Shown here one piece after another: positions 18,552 through 28,109 of a stretch of 64,000 nt of DNA. Below the pieces are notes generated by a model. That model was not told where the DNA came from and searched no databases. It saw only the letters and a list, made by a program, of their open reading frames with translations. Each line of letters starts with the position of its first letter. The first letter of the stretch is position 1. Both the position numbers and the translations under genes were made by a program. Source of the stretch: Lachnospiraceae bacterium (GTDB lineage: Bacteria; Bacillota; Clostridia; Lachnospirales; Lachnospiraceae); the NCBI GenBank assembly GCA_015057625.1, contig SVDZ01000013.1:47642-111641 (forward strand), written 5' to 3'.

Positions 18552-18580
18552 AGCAAGGACGATTTCGCCCTTGCTTTTTA
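18552..18580 (+). terminator. Terminator after the prepilin peptidase gene
   Basis: AGCAAGG pairs with CCTTGCT, with CG/CG inside, followed by TTTTT. The T tract overlaps the possible -35 box of the pnp promoter. Confidence 0.85.
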
Positions 18581-18599
18581 TTATGTAAATTAGTATAAT
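18571..18599 (+). promoter_or_regulatory. Possible pnp promoter overlapping the preceding terminator
   Basis: TTGCTT (18571-18576) and a perfect TATAAT (18594-18599) are 17 nt apart. The -10 box is convincing. The -35 box is shared with the terminator arm. Confidence 0.55.
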
Positions 18600-18677
18600 A
18601 TTATAGATTGCGTGTGCTATTGTGCAAACGGTAAAAATAGACCTACAAAAGAGGCTGATTAGTGTACTATGAATTTT

Positions 18678-18743
18678 CCGAGACCACTGAAAAGTAAATA
18701 AGTTTATTGTTTGTTTTTCAGTAGTTTCGGCGAATGCCGTTTT
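18678..18743 (+). promoter_or_regulatory. pnp leader: long hairpin overlapping a short terminator-like hairpin
   Basis: Positions 18678-18693 pair with 18715-18730 over 16 positions, with one mismatch and one G-U. Bases 18728-18730 of the right arm are also part of a compact hairpin, CGGC-GAAT-GCCG (18728-18739), followed by TTTT, so the two folds exclude each other. In E. coli, PNPase controls its own mRNA through a leader duplex cut by RNase III. This leader could work in that way or by attenuation. The pairing is seen; the mechanism is inference. Confidence 0.6.
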
Positions 18744-18815
18744 ACAATTTGCATTTAATGCAGGAGAAAAAATAAAAGGAGAAGTTGCTTTTAATAAGTG
18801 ACAGAGGAGTAATTT

Positions 18816-20903
18816 ATGTTTAAGACTTTTACAATGGAATTAGCCGGCAGAACACTTCGTGTTGATATAGGAAGAGTTGCTGCACAGGCAAACGGTGCTG
18901 CTTTTATTCAGTACGGTGATACTACAGTTTTATCTACAGCTACAGCTTCTGACAAGCCAAGAGATGGAATTGACTTTTTCCCACTCTCAGTTGAGTTTGA
19001 AGAGAAGATGTACGCAGTTGGAAAAATCCCTGGTGGATTTAATAAGAGAGAAGGAAAGGCTTCAGAGAATGCGGTTCTTACATCAAGAGTTATCGACCGT
19101 CCTATGAGACCTTTATTTCCAAAGGATTACAGAAATGATGTTACACTTAACAACTTAGTTATGGCTGTTGATCCTGAGTGCAGACCTGAATTAGTAGGTA
19201 TGCTTGGTTCAGCTATTGCTACATGTATTTCTGATATCCCATTTGACGGACCATGTGCTATGACACAGGTTGGTTTAGTTGACGGTGAGTTCGTAGTTAA
19301 CCCAAGCCAGAAAGTTTGGAAAGAGGGAGACTTACAGCTTACAGTTGCATCAACAAGAGAAAAAGTTATCATGATTGAAGCAGGTGCTAACATTGTTCCT
19401 GAAGCAAAAATGATTGAAGCTATCTATATGGCACACGATGTTAACCAGACTATTATTGATTTCATCGATAAGATGGTTGCTGAGTGCGGTAAGCCAAAAC
19501 ATGAATATGAATCATGCGCTATACCTGAAGAGTTATTTGCTGCTATCAAGGAGATTGTTACTCCTGAAGCTATGGAAGAGGCAGTATTTACAGATGTTAA
19601 GCAGGTAAGAGAAGAAAATATCAGACAGATTACAGAAAAGTTAGAAGAAGCTTTTGCTGAAAATGAAGAGTGGCTTGCTGTTCTTCCTGAAGCTATCTAT
19701 CAGTATCAGAAGAAGACAGTTCGTAAGATGATCTTAAAGGATCACAAGCGTCCTGACGGAAGAGCAATCGACCAGATCAGACCACTTGCAGCTGAGGTTG
19801 ACATCATTCCTAGAGTTCACGGTTCTGCTATGTTTACAAGAGGACAGACACAGATTTGTAACGTATGTACTCTTGCACCATTATCAGAAGCACAGAAGAT
19901 TGACGGTCTCGATGAAAATGAGACAACAAAGAGATATATGCACCACTACAACTTCCCATCATACTCTGTAGGTGAGACAAAGCCTTCAAGAGGACCGGGA
20001 CGTAGAGAAATCGGACATGGAGCATTGGCTGAGAAAGCTCTTATGCCGGTACTTCCATCTGAAGCTGAGTTCCCATACTCAATCAGAACTGTATCAGAGA
20101 CATTTGAGTCAAACGGTTCTACATCAATGGCTTCTACATGTTCATCATGTATGTCACTTATGGCAGCAGGTGTTCCAATCAAAGCTATGGTTGCAGGTAT
20201 CTCATGTGGTCTTGTTACAGGTGAGACAGATGATGATTATATCGTACTTACAGATATTCAGGGTCTTGAAGATTTCTTCGGAGATATGGACTTTAAGGTA
20301 ACAGGTACAACTGAAGGTATCACAGCTATCCAGATGGATATCAAGATTCACGGTCTTACAAGACCTATCGTTGAGGAGGCTATCAGAAGAACCAGAGAAG
20401 CAAGACTTTACATCATGGATACATGTATGAAGCCTGCAATCGCTGAGCCAAGACCAACAGTAGGAGAGTATGCACCAAAGATTATCCAGATTCAGATTGA
20501 CCCTGCAAAGATTGGCGATGTTGTTGGACAGAGAGGTAAGACAATCAACGCCATTATCGAAGAGACAGGTGTTAAAATTGATATCACAGATGACGGAGCA
20601 GTTTCAGTTTGTGGTGTTGAAAAGGCAGCTATGGATAAGGCTGTTAAATACATCGAAACTATTACAACAGACTTCGAAGAGGGAATGATTTTTGAAGGTA
20701 AAGTTGTAAGTATCAAAGAGTTTGGTGCTTTCATCGAGTTTGCTCCGGGCAAAGAGGGAATGGTTCACATTTCTAAGATTGCTAAGGAAAGAATCAATCA
20801 TGTTGAGGACGTTCTTACACTTGGAGATGTAGTTAAATGTAAATGCCTTGGAAAAGACAAGATGGGACGTATCAGCTTCTCAATCAAGGATTGCGAACAG
20901 TAA
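18816..20903 (+). CDS. pnp: Polyribonucleotide nucleotidyltransferase (PNPase)
   Basis: 695 residues with the full set: two RNase PH domains separated by an alpha-helical domain, then KH (about 555-610, GDVVGQRGKTINAIIEETG) and S1 (about 625-692, GMIFEGKVVSIKEFGAFIEF). It degrades RNA 3' to 5' with phosphate. Motifs such as RPLFPKDYRNDV and TSSMASTCSSCMSLM-type substrate loops are normal. GAGGAG precedes the ATG. Its long leader carries the hairpins described separately. Confidence 0.98.
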   Translation: MFKTFTMELAGRTLRVDIGRVAAQANGAAFIQYGDTTVLSTATASDKPRDGIDFFPLSVEFEEKMYAVGKIPGGFNKREGKASENAVLTSRVIDRPMRPLFPKDYRNDVTLNNLVMAVDPECRPELVGMLGSAIATCISDIPFDGPCAMTQVGLVDGEFVVNPSQKVWKEGDLQLTVASTREKVIMIEAGANIVPEAKMIEAIYMAHDVNQTIIDFIDKMVAECGKPKHEYESCAIPEELFAAIKEIVTPEAMEEAVFTDVKQVREENIRQITEKLEEAFAENEEWLAVLPEAIYQYQKKTVRKMILKDHKRPDGRAIDQIRPLAAEVDIIPRVHGSAMFTRGQTQICNVCTLAPLSEAQKIDGLDENETTKRYMHHYNFPSYSVGETKPSRGPGRREIGHGALAEKALMPVLPSEAEFPYSIRTVSETFESNGSTSMASTCSSCMSLMAAGVPIKAMVAGISCGLVTGETDDDYIVLTDIQGLEDFFGDMDFKVTGTTEGITAIQMDIKIHGLTRPIVEEAIRRTREARLYIMDTCMKPAIAEPRPTVGEYAPKIIQIQIDPAKIGDVVGQRGKTINAIIEETGVKIDITDDGAVSVCGVEKAAMDKAVKYIETITTDFEEGMIFEGKVVSIKEFGAFIEFAPGKEGMVHISKIAKERINHVEDVLTLGDVVKCKCLGKDKMGRISFSIKDCEQ

Positions 20904-20940
20904 GCAGAAACTAATTCACGAAAAGTGGATGAAAGAAAAT

Positions 20941-20978
20941 CAGACACAAGGTGCAAATGTACCTTGTGTCTGTCTTTA
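20941..20978 (+). terminator. Terminator of pnp
   Basis: CAGACACAAGGT pairs perfectly with ACCTTGTGTCTG (12 bp), followed by a weak T tract (TCTTT). Confidence 0.8.
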
Positions 20979-21016
20979 CAATGCAGTGACAATTAACCAC
21001 TGATGAGGAAAAAATA

Positions 21017-21241
21017 ATGGATAAAATTAAACTGGGCAAGTTTCTGAACAAGTTTACTACTGTGGTATTCATTGCTTGGATTTTTGTCATATTCTTTGTG
21101 AGAATGAAAAGTATAAAAACTTATCTTATAGTAATGGGAATTATTTTTGTGCTATTCAGTGCAGGAGTTATCGGCTCAAATATTTGTCTGAAAGATTATA
21201 AGGAAGATAAATATACAGAAAAGAGAGAAAAAGAAGATTAG
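21017..21241 (+). CDS. Small two-helix membrane protein of unknown function
   Basis: 74 residues. Two hydrophobic helices (about 14-28 and 36-54) are followed by a short, strongly charged tail (DYKEDKYTEKREKED). GAGG lies before the ATG. It is 16 nt upstream of cysK and probably cotranscribed. I do not recognise a family. The codon use and ribosome-binding site look normal, so I think it is a real gene. Confidence 0.7.
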   Translation: MDKIKLGKFLNKFTTVVFIAWIFVIFFVRMKSIKTYLIVMGIIFVLFSAGVIGSNICLKDYKEDKYTEKREKED

Positions 21242-21257
21242 TTTTAGGAGAAATAAA

Positions 21258-22199
21258 ATGGTATATGATAACGTGCTGCAGGCGATAGGGCATACACCTA
21301 TTATCCGACTTAACAAAATGGTTGATGATGATATGGCAGAAGTGCTTGTGAAATTTGAGGGATTAAACGTTGGTGGCTCAATAAAAACAAGAACAGCCTA
21401 CAATATGATTCGCGCAGCTGAAAAGAATGGACTTATAAATAAAGATACTATAATTGTGGAACCTACAAGCGGAAACCAGGGAATAGGACTGGCACTTGTG
21501 GGGGCTGTAAAAGGATATAAAACTATAATAATAATGCCGGATTCCGTAAGTGAAGAGAGAAGAAAACTGGTGGAGCATTACGGTGCAACAGTGAAACTGA
21601 TTCACGACCACGGTGATATCGGAGCCTGCATTGACGAGTGCTTGCAGACAGCACTAAAAATGGCAGAGGAAGACGAGAGGGTATTTGTCCCTCAGCAGTT
21701 TGAGAATCCGAATAATACAAGAGCTCACAAACATCACACGGGGCTTGAGATAATGGAACAGGTCGAGGGTGATATCCACGGTTTCTGTTCAGGGATTGGA
21801 ACAGGTGGAACTATAACCGGAATAGGAGAGGTGTTAAAGGCTCAGTATCCGGATATTGAAATCTGGGCAGTAGAGCCTGAGCATGCGGCAATACTTGCAG
21901 GCGGTGATATAGGAACTCATCTTCAGATGGGAATCGGTGATGGTATTATTCCGGATATTTTAAATCAGGAAATATATGATGAAATATATATTGTCACAGA
22001 TGAAGAGGCTATTAATACAGCAAAAGATCTTGCCAGACTTGAAGGGCTTATGTGCGGTATTTCATCAGGAACAAATGTGGCAGCGGCGTTGAAACTTGCA
22101 AAGAAACTCGGAAAAGGAAAGACTGTAGTGACAGTTCTTCCTGATACAGCTGAGAGATATTTCTCGACACCGTTGTTTGAAGAAGGCATTGTGGATTAA
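21258..22199 (+). CDS. cysK: Cysteine synthase (O-acetylserine sulfhydrylase)
   Basis: 313 residues, PLP fold type II. The Schiff-base lysine is Lys43 in NVGGSIKTR. The substrate-binding TSGNQG (about 70) and phosphate-binding GTGGTITG (about 175) loops are intact. It makes cysteine from O-acetylserine and sulfide. TAGGAG precedes the start. The next gene but 52 nt is metY, so both sulfide-incorporating sulfhydrylases lie together. Confidence 0.95.
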   Translation: MVYDNVLQAIGHTPIIRLNKMVDDDMAEVLVKFEGLNVGGSIKTRTAYNMIRAAEKNGLINKDTIIVEPTSGNQGIGLALVGAVKGYKTIIIMPDSVSEERRKLVEHYGATVKLIHDHGDIGACIDECLQTALKMAEEDERVFVPQQFENPNNTRAHKHHTGLEIMEQVEGDIHGFCSGIGTGGTITGIGEVLKAQYPDIEIWAVEPEHAAILAGGDIGTHLQMGIGDGIIPDILNQEIYDEIYIVTDEEAINTAKDLARLEGLMCGISSGTNVAAALKLAKKLGKGKTVVTVLPDTAERYFSTPLFEEGIVD

Positions 22200-22251
22200 G
22201 AATGTCCGCTTTAAGATTAATTGCAAGATATAATAAACGGAGGTAATAATA

Positions 22252-23529
22252 ATGGCAAAGAAAAATTTAGAGACAATTTGTATTCAGGGTGGATGGAATC
22301 CACAGAAGGGTGATCCTAGAGTATTGCCTATTTTTCAATCAACAACATTTAAATATGACACATCTGACCAGATGGGTAAGTTATTTGATTTAGAGGATAC
22401 AGGATATTTTTATACAAGACTTGCTAACCCTACAAATGACGCCGTTGCAGCAAAGATTTGTGAGTTAGAGGGCGGTGTTGCAGCAATGCTCACATCATCA
22501 GGACAGGCTGCAAACAATTATGCAGTTACAAATATCTGTGAGGCTGGAGATCATCTTGTATGTTCAACACAGATCTATGGAGGAACATTTAACCTTTTCG
22601 GCGTAACTTTACAGAAATTCGGCATTGAGGTAACATTCGTTGATCCTGACGCTTCAGAGGAAGAGTTAAACGCAGCATTCAAGGAAAATACTAAAGCAAT
22701 GTTTGGTGAGACAATCTCAAACCCATCAGGAGCAGTTCTTGATATTGAAAAATTCGCAAGAGTTGCACATGCTCACAATGTTCCCCTTATCGTTGATAAT
22801 ACATTTGCAACACCAATCAACTGCAGACCTTTTGAGTGGGGAGCTGATATTGTAACACACTCAACAACAAAATATATGGATGGACATGCAATGGCAGTAG
22901 GCGGATGTATCGTTGACAGTGGTAACTTTGACTGGATGGCTTACGGAGATAAGTTCCATGGTCTTACAACTCCTGATGAGTCATACCACGGACTTACTTA
23001 TGCGGAGAAGTTTGGAAAAGGAGCATTTATCACAAAAGCTACAGCTCAGCTTATGAGAGACCTTGGCTCAATCCAGTCTCCAATGAATGCGTTCCTTACT
23101 AATATTGGTCTTGAGACATTGCACTTAAGAATGCCACGTCACTGTGAAAATGCACTGAAGGTTGCAACATATTTAAAAAACAATGACAAAGTTGCATGGG
23201 TAACATATGCAGGTCTTGAAGGTGATAAGTATCATGACCTTGCAAAGAAATATATGCCAAACGGTACATGTGGAGTAATAGCTTTCGGCCTTAAGGGCGG
23301 AAGAGAAGAGTCTATCAAATTTATGGATAATCTTGAGTTTATTAAGATTGTTACACATGTTGCTGACGCAAGAACTTGCGTGCTTCATCCTGCAAGCCAT
23401 ACACATCGTCAGATGACAGATGAGCAGCTTCTTGAAGCAGGTGTAAAACCGGACTTAATCAGATTGTCTGTAGGTATTGAAAATGCAGATGACATTATTG
23501 CTGATATTGAGCAGGCATTAAATAAATAA
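22252..23529 (+). CDS. metY: O-acetylhomoserine sulfhydrylase (aminocarboxypropyltransferase)
   Basis: 425 residues of the Cys/Met metabolism PLP family. SSGQAANNYA and the PLP lysine Lys207 in THSTTKYMDGH are visible. The length and the long insertion (HGLTTPDESYHGLTYAEKFG) favour MetY over MetB/MetC. It forms homocysteine from O-acetylhomoserine and sulfide. GGAGG precedes the ATG. No SAM riboswitch or T-box is visible in the 52 nt after cysK. Confidence 0.94.
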   Translation: MAKKNLETICIQGGWNPQKGDPRVLPIFQSTTFKYDTSDQMGKLFDLEDTGYFYTRLANPTNDAVAAKICELEGGVAAMLTSSGQAANNYAVTNICEAGDHLVCSTQIYGGTFNLFGVTLQKFGIEVTFVDPDASEEELNAAFKENTKAMFGETISNPSGAVLDIEKFARVAHAHNVPLIVDNTFATPINCRPFEWGADIVTHSTTKYMDGHAMAVGGCIVDSGNFDWMAYGDKFHGLTTPDESYHGLTYAEKFGKGAFITKATAQLMRDLGSIQSPMNAFLTNIGLETLHLRMPRHCENALKVATYLKNNDKVAWVTYAGLEGDKYHDLAKKYMPNGTCGVIAFGLKGGREESIKFMDNLEFIKIVTHVADARTCVLHPASHTHRQMTDEQLLEAGVKPDLIRLSVGIENADDIIADIEQALNK

Positions 23530-23552
23530 TAAATGAGGAGTTATGATAGGGT

Positions 23553-24341
23553 ATGTTCAGACCATGTATTGATATTCACAACGGAAAAGTTAAACAGTTA
23601 GTGGGTGGAAGCCTTAAGGATGAAGGGGATTATGCAAAAGAAAATTTTGTCGCAAGCCAAGGCGGGGAGTATTTTGCAAATCTCTACAAGGAAAAAGGAC
23701 TTAAGGGCGGTCATATTATCATTCTCAATCATAAGGATTCTGAATACTATGAAGCTACAAAGTCACAGGCTATGGCGGCTCTTAAAGCATATCCTTTCGG
23801 AATGCAGATTGGAGGCGGAATCACTGCAGACAATGCAAAAGAGTTTATTGATGCGGGAGCTTCACATGTCATTGTGACCTCTTATGTTTTTAAAGATGGT
23901 CATGTAAACATGGAAAATCTCACAAAACTTGTGGATGCGGTGTCTAAAGACAAGGTGGTACTTGATCTTAGCTGTAGAAAGAAAGATGGCTTGTATTACA
24001 TAGTTACAGACAGATGGCAGAAGTTTACGGATACAGTTTTAAATGAAGAAAACTTGAACTTGCTCTCGAACTACTGTGACGAGTTACTGGTTCATGGTGT
24101 GGACGTAGAGGGTAAAGGCAGTGGAATGGATTTAGAACTGGTAAAACTGCTTTCAAAATGGAAGGAGAGCAATCCGGACAAATGCGGTATCACATACGCC
24201 GGAGGTATTTCTTCTATTAAAAATATAGATGATTTCAAAGAATCTTCTAAAGGCATGATTGATTACACAATAGGGAGTGCCCTTGATTTATTCGGTGGTA
24301 ATCTTTCCTTTGAAGAAGTTCTTGAACATGAAAATAGTTAA
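23553..24341 (+). CDS. hisA: ProFAR isomerase HisA, eukaryotic (HIS6-like) type
   Basis: 262 residues. Residues 4-20 (PCIDIHNGKVKQLVGGS) and later VLDLSCRKKDGLYYIVTDRWQKFTD, HGVDVEGKGSGMD and YAGGISS match the eukaryotic HIS6 form of the isomerase much better than the usual bacterial HisA. It performs the fourth step of histidine synthesis, opening the ribose of ProFAR. Both catalytic Asp positions are present (Asp7 and the one in VDVEG). It stands 23 nt after metY, away from any his operon, and is closed by a strong terminator. The eukaryotic type occurs in some Clostridia, so it may be an old replacement. Confidence 0.92.
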   Translation: MFRPCIDIHNGKVKQLVGGSLKDEGDYAKENFVASQGGEYFANLYKEKGLKGGHIIILNHKDSEYYEATKSQAMAALKAYPFGMQIGGGITADNAKEFIDAGASHVIVTSYVFKDGHVNMENLTKLVDAVSKDKVVLDLSCRKKDGLYYIVTDRWQKFTDTVLNEENLNLLSNYCDELLVHGVDVEGKGSGMDLELVKLLSKWKESNPDKCGITYAGGISSIKNIDDFKESSKGMIDYTIGSALDLFGGNLSFEEVLEHENS

Positions 24342-24388
24342 AAACAAGAGGAAACTGACTTTTTCTATTCAGTTTCCTCTTGTTTTTT
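24341..24388 (+). terminator. Strong terminator after hisA
   Basis: An 18-bp perfect stem, 24341-24358 with 24369-24386, is followed by T. It overlaps the hisA stop codon. Confidence 0.95.
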
Positions 24389-24392
24389 GTGG

Positions 24393-24421
24393 TTGAAATG
24401 CTTTGGATTTAATAGTAAAAT
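24393..24421 (+). promoter_or_regulatory. Promoter of uppP
   Basis: TTGAAA (24393-24398) and TAAAAT (24416-24421) are 17 nt apart, directly after the hisA terminator. Confidence 0.65.
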
Positions 24422-24458
24422 GGGATTATCTATGGTTAGATGGTATTAGGAGGATTAT

Positions 24459-25388
24459 ATGGAAGCGTTTTTAGAATTATTGAAATCTATTTTCTTAGGG
24501 GTTATACAGGGAGTTACAGAGTTCCTGCCTATCAGCAGTTCGGGACATCTTGCTATTTTTAAGCAGATTCTCGGAATGGAGGAGATAGGAAATTCTTTTG
24601 ATATTTTTTTACATATAGGAACATTGGCTGCAGTATTTATCTGTTATTGGAGAGATATCTGGAAACTGTTCCTTGAAGGAATTGGCATTTTGGCTGATTC
24701 TTTCTCAAACGTTGTATTGTTTTTAAGGAAATTAGTTTGGTCGCTTTCTAGGAAAACGTCAGACGAGAAATACAATAATGTCAGATATAAAAGAGTTATC
24801 AATTCTGCATACAGGAAGTTTGTAATGTTAGTTATAGTTTCAACTATTCCTACAGGACTTATCGGATTTTTTGGAAATGATGTAATTGAGATGGCGGGCC
24901 AGAATCTCTTGGTTCCGGGTATTTGTCTTTTGATTACAGCTACATTACTTCTTATTTCTGATAATCTTCCTGATGGAGATAAGACACCTAAGAAGGTATC
25001 CTATGCAAATGCTATTTTTGTAGGTATTGCTCAGGGTATTGCCACATTGCCTGGTATTTCACGCTCGGGAACGTCCATCACGGCAGAACTTGTATGTGGT
25101 TTCAGACGTGACTTTGCAGTTAAGTATTCTTTCATTATGTCTATTCCGGCTATCATTGGCGCAGCCATTTTTAAAATTAAAGGTATGGGAAGCGAGGGAC
25201 TTGGAACTTTAGACTATGTTAATTATATTGTCGGAGCTGTTGTTGCAGGTGTGGTTGGTTACATTTGTATCAAAAAGATGCTTGACTTTGTAAAAGGAAA
25301 GAAATTTAAATATTTTGCATATTACTGTTATGTTTTAGGAACAATTTGCATTGTTGCATTTGCCTATAATGTAATTAAAGTTAATTAG
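24459..25388 (+). CDS. uppP: Undecaprenyl-diphosphate phosphatase
   Basis: 309 residues, polytopic. The two active-site motifs of the BacA/UppP family are present: GVTEFLPISSSGHL (about 18-31) and PGISRSGTSI (about 195). It regenerates the undecaprenyl-phosphate lipid carrier for wall synthesis. It is longer than the roughly 275-residue norm because of a charged cytoplasmic insertion around residues 100-118. The ribosome-binding site of the next gene overlaps its stop codon, so the two are coupled. Confidence 0.95.
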   Translation: MEAFLELLKSIFLGVIQGVTEFLPISSSGHLAIFKQILGMEEIGNSFDIFLHIGTLAAVFICYWRDIWKLFLEGIGILADSFSNVVLFLRKLVWSLSRKTSDEKYNNVRYKRVINSAYRKFVMLVIVSTIPTGLIGFFGNDVIEMAGQNLLVPGICLLITATLLLISDNLPDGDKTPKKVSYANAIFVGIAQGIATLPGISRSGTSITAELVCGFRRDFAVKYSFIMSIPAIIGAAIFKIKGMGSEGLGTLDYVNYIVGAVVAGVVGYICIKKMLDFVKGKKFKYFAYYCYVLGTICIVAFAYNVIKVN

Positions 25389-25399
25389 GAGGTTTTTTT

Positions 25400-28087
25400 G
25401 TGGCTAACACAAAGAATAAGAGAACAGGAAAATCGAATACAAAAAGACGTACCGGTGGAACTAAAAAAAGAAGCAGACGCAGTGCTGAGCAGATAAAAAA
25501 GACTCTTGATTTGTGGCTTATAGGCTCGCTGCTTGCTGCAGTATTTCTTCTTTTATGTAATTTTGGAATATTAGGTCCCGTGGGAAGTGCTTTCTCAAAT
25601 GTAATGTTTGCCCTGTTTGGAACTATGGCATATTTGTTCCCTATACTGTTATTGTTTGTCATCTGGTATGCAGCTCTAATGTATGGAGACGATAAAGTAA
25701 TTCCGGTGTGCGTGGAAGTCTCGGTTCTGTACCTGTGCCTTAGTATTATTTTTCAATGGGTTTACAGAGATGAATTCAAAGATTATTTCTTCTGGGAATT
25801 GATGCTGGATTGCTCTAAATTTAAGATGGGTGGAGGTCTGTTTGGAGGCGAGTTATATTTGCTTTTGTCAAAACTGTTTACAGATCTTGGCGGTCTTATC
25901 ATTACAATTGCTATTGCCATAGCATTGCTTGCACTGTTATTCTCGGATTCCATTGTGAAGTGGATTGCCGGTTACAGGGATGGCAGAGATGACAGAGAAG
26001 TTGAGAGAGAGCAGTACAGACAGTACAGAGAACAGATTCGTCAGAATAAATCGCAGGCAAGAGAAATCAGAGACAGACAGAGACAGCAGGACAGACTTGA
26101 GAGAAAACGCCGTGAGGCTATGAGAACGGCTCCAAGAGTGACAGGAGTTGACTTCAGCGAACTGACTATCGATGAAAAGAAGAGTGGTGAGCGTATTGAT
26201 GATATTCATGAGATTGAACCACCAAAGATTAATATAGAAGGAATAGAACCATCCTTTTCAGGTCATGTGGAAATAAGGGATGAAAAGCCGTATACATATT
26301 TTGAGAATACCGACAACAAATTTAATAGCAGTACTAAAAATCAGAATAGTGATGTGAATTCTCAAAATAATAATACTTATCCACAGATAAATATACCAAA
26401 AGAAGAGGATCATTCAACCGACGGTGAATTTACTCCGAAGGAAAGAATTGAGGTCAGTGAGAGTGCAAAGAAGGTCATGGCCAGAAATCCATACCAGAGC
26501 ACTTCACTTAATCCGGCAAATGTTACCGCAAAGATTGGCGATGCTGACGATATGATTGAAAAGCCAAAGGCAGATACAAGCCAGCAAGTTCAGCAGTTTG
26601 TGGCTACACCACAACCGGTTAGAAAGAAAAAGATGAGATATGTGAAGCCAAGAACCGATCAGTTGCTCACTAAGAATCCCGGAAGTGCCCACGGCACATC
26701 TAAGGAAGAACTTCTAGAAACGGCCGGTAAGCTTCAGATGATCTTAAAGCAGTTTGGAGTAAATGTCACAGTTACAAATGTGTCCAGGGGACCATCTGTT
26801 ACAAGATATGAACTTCAGCCTGAGATAGGTACTAAGGTATCAAAAATCACATCTCTTACAGATGATATTAAACTGAATCTTGCAGCATCAGACATTCGTA
26901 TAGAGGCGCCGATTCCGGGAAAAGCAGCAGTGGGAATTGAGGTGCCAAACAAGGGACGAGATACAGTTTATATCAAAGATTTGATTGAATCAAAGGAATT
27001 GAGAGAAAACAAATCCAAAATTGCTTTTGCGGCAGGTAAGGACATCTCCGGAAAAGTAATTGTTGCAGATATAGCAAAGATGCCGCATATGCTTGTGGCA
27101 GGAACTACAGGATCAGGAAAGTCTGTATTTACCAACTCGATTATCATGAGTATTTTGTACAGAGCTACTCCGGATGAAGTAAAACTTCTTATTGTGGATC
27201 CAAAGGTTGTTGAGTTTGGTATATATAACGGAATACCTCATCTCTTGACACCGGTTGTTACGGATCCAAAGAAAGCAGCGGGAGCTCTTAATTGGGCGGT
27301 TGCAGAAATGTCCGACAGATACAAGAAATTTGCAGCCACAGGTACAAGAGACCTGAAGGGATACAATGAAGCAATTGAAAATGGAGAGTTTGAGGGTGAT
27401 GAGAAGCCTGAAAAACTTCCGCAGATTGTTATTATTATCGACGAGCTTGCAGACCTTATGATGGTTGCTGCTAAAGATGTTGAGGACGCAATTTGCCGTC
27501 TTGCACAGCTCGCAAGAGCTGCCGGCATACATTTGGTTATTGCAACTCAAAGACCGTCCGTAGACGTTGTTACAGGTCTTATCAAAGCTAATATTCCATC
27601 GAGAGTGGCATTGTTAGTTTCCTCGGGAACTGACTCTAGAACAATCATTGATATGAATGGTGCTGAGAAACTCCTTGGAAACGGTGATATGCTTTTCTAT
27701 CCTTCGGGATATGTAAAACCTGTAAGACTTCAAGGCGCATTTGTGTCAGATGACGAAGTTAAAAACACAGTTGAATTTTTAAAGAATAACAGCGGTGAAG
27801 TTGTTTATGACGAGTCTATCGGAACTGCCATGGTGGCGGATACCGAGGAGGGTGAAGAAGGCGGAACAGATGGAAGAGATGCCTACTTTGTCGATGCGGG
27901 AAGACTTGTAATTGAAAAACAAAAGGGTTCAACCAGTATGATTCAGCGTTCCTTCAGAGTGGGCTTCAACAGAGCGGCACGTATTATGGAACAACTTTAC
28001 GATGCAGGAGTTGTGGGTCAGGAAGAGACTAACAAACCTAGAAGAGTTCTTATGAGTATTGAAGAATTTGAAGAAAAATTTTCATAA
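25400..28087 (+). CDS. ftsK: DNA translocase FtsK/SpoIIIE
   Basis: 895 residues. A basic N-terminus (residues 1-32, Lys/Arg-rich) is followed by four membrane helices (about 33-185), a long charged and Gln/Asn-rich linker, the RecA-like motor with Walker A GTTGSGKS (567-575) and IIDELADLMM, and a C-terminal gamma domain (about 835-895) that reads oriented DNA sequences. It pumps chromosomal DNA through the division or sporulation septum. It starts with GTG 25400 after AGGAGG with 7-nt spacing. A sporulation role fits the sigE/sigG genes present. Confidence 0.96.
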   Translation: MANTKNKRTGKSNTKRRTGGTKKRSRRSAEQIKKTLDLWLIGSLLAAVFLLLCNFGILGPVGSAFSNVMFALFGTMAYLFPILLLFVIWYAALMYGDDKVIPVCVEVSVLYLCLSIIFQWVYRDEFKDYFFWELMLDCSKFKMGGGLFGGELYLLLSKLFTDLGGLIITIAIAIALLALLFSDSIVKWIAGYRDGRDDREVEREQYRQYREQIRQNKSQAREIRDRQRQQDRLERKRREAMRTAPRVTGVDFSELTIDEKKSGERIDDIHEIEPPKINIEGIEPSFSGHVEIRDEKPYTYFENTDNKFNSSTKNQNSDVNSQNNNTYPQINIPKEEDHSTDGEFTPKERIEVSESAKKVMARNPYQSTSLNPANVTAKIGDADDMIEKPKADTSQQVQQFVATPQPVRKKKMRYVKPRTDQLLTKNPGSAHGTSKEELLETAGKLQMILKQFGVNVTVTNVSRGPSVTRYELQPEIGTKVSKITSLTDDIKLNLAASDIRIEAPIPGKAAVGIEVPNKGRDTVYIKDLIESKELRENKSKIAFAAGKDISGKVIVADIAKMPHMLVAGTTGSGKSVFTNSIIMSILYRATPDEVKLLIVDPKVVEFGIYNGIPHLLTPVVTDPKKAAGALNWAVAEMSDRYKKFAATGTRDLKGYNEAIENGEFEGDEKPEKLPQIVIIIDELADLMMVAAKDVEDAICRLAQLARAAGIHLVIATQRPSVDVVTGLIKANIPSRVALLVSSGTDSRTIIDMNGAEKLLGNGDMLFYPSGYVKPVRLQGAFVSDDEVKNTVEFLKNNSGEVVYDESIGTAMVADTEEGEEGGTDGRDAYFVDAGRLVIEKQKGSTSMIQRSFRVGFNRAARIMEQLYDAGVVGQEETNKPRRVLMSIEEFEEKFS

Positions 28088-28109
28088 TTGGATATAAAGG
28101 AGAAATGAT

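Noticed and set aside
22200..22251. SAM riboswitch or T-box before metY
   Set aside because: The gap is only 52 nt and shows neither the T-box motif nor stems of a SAM aptamer.
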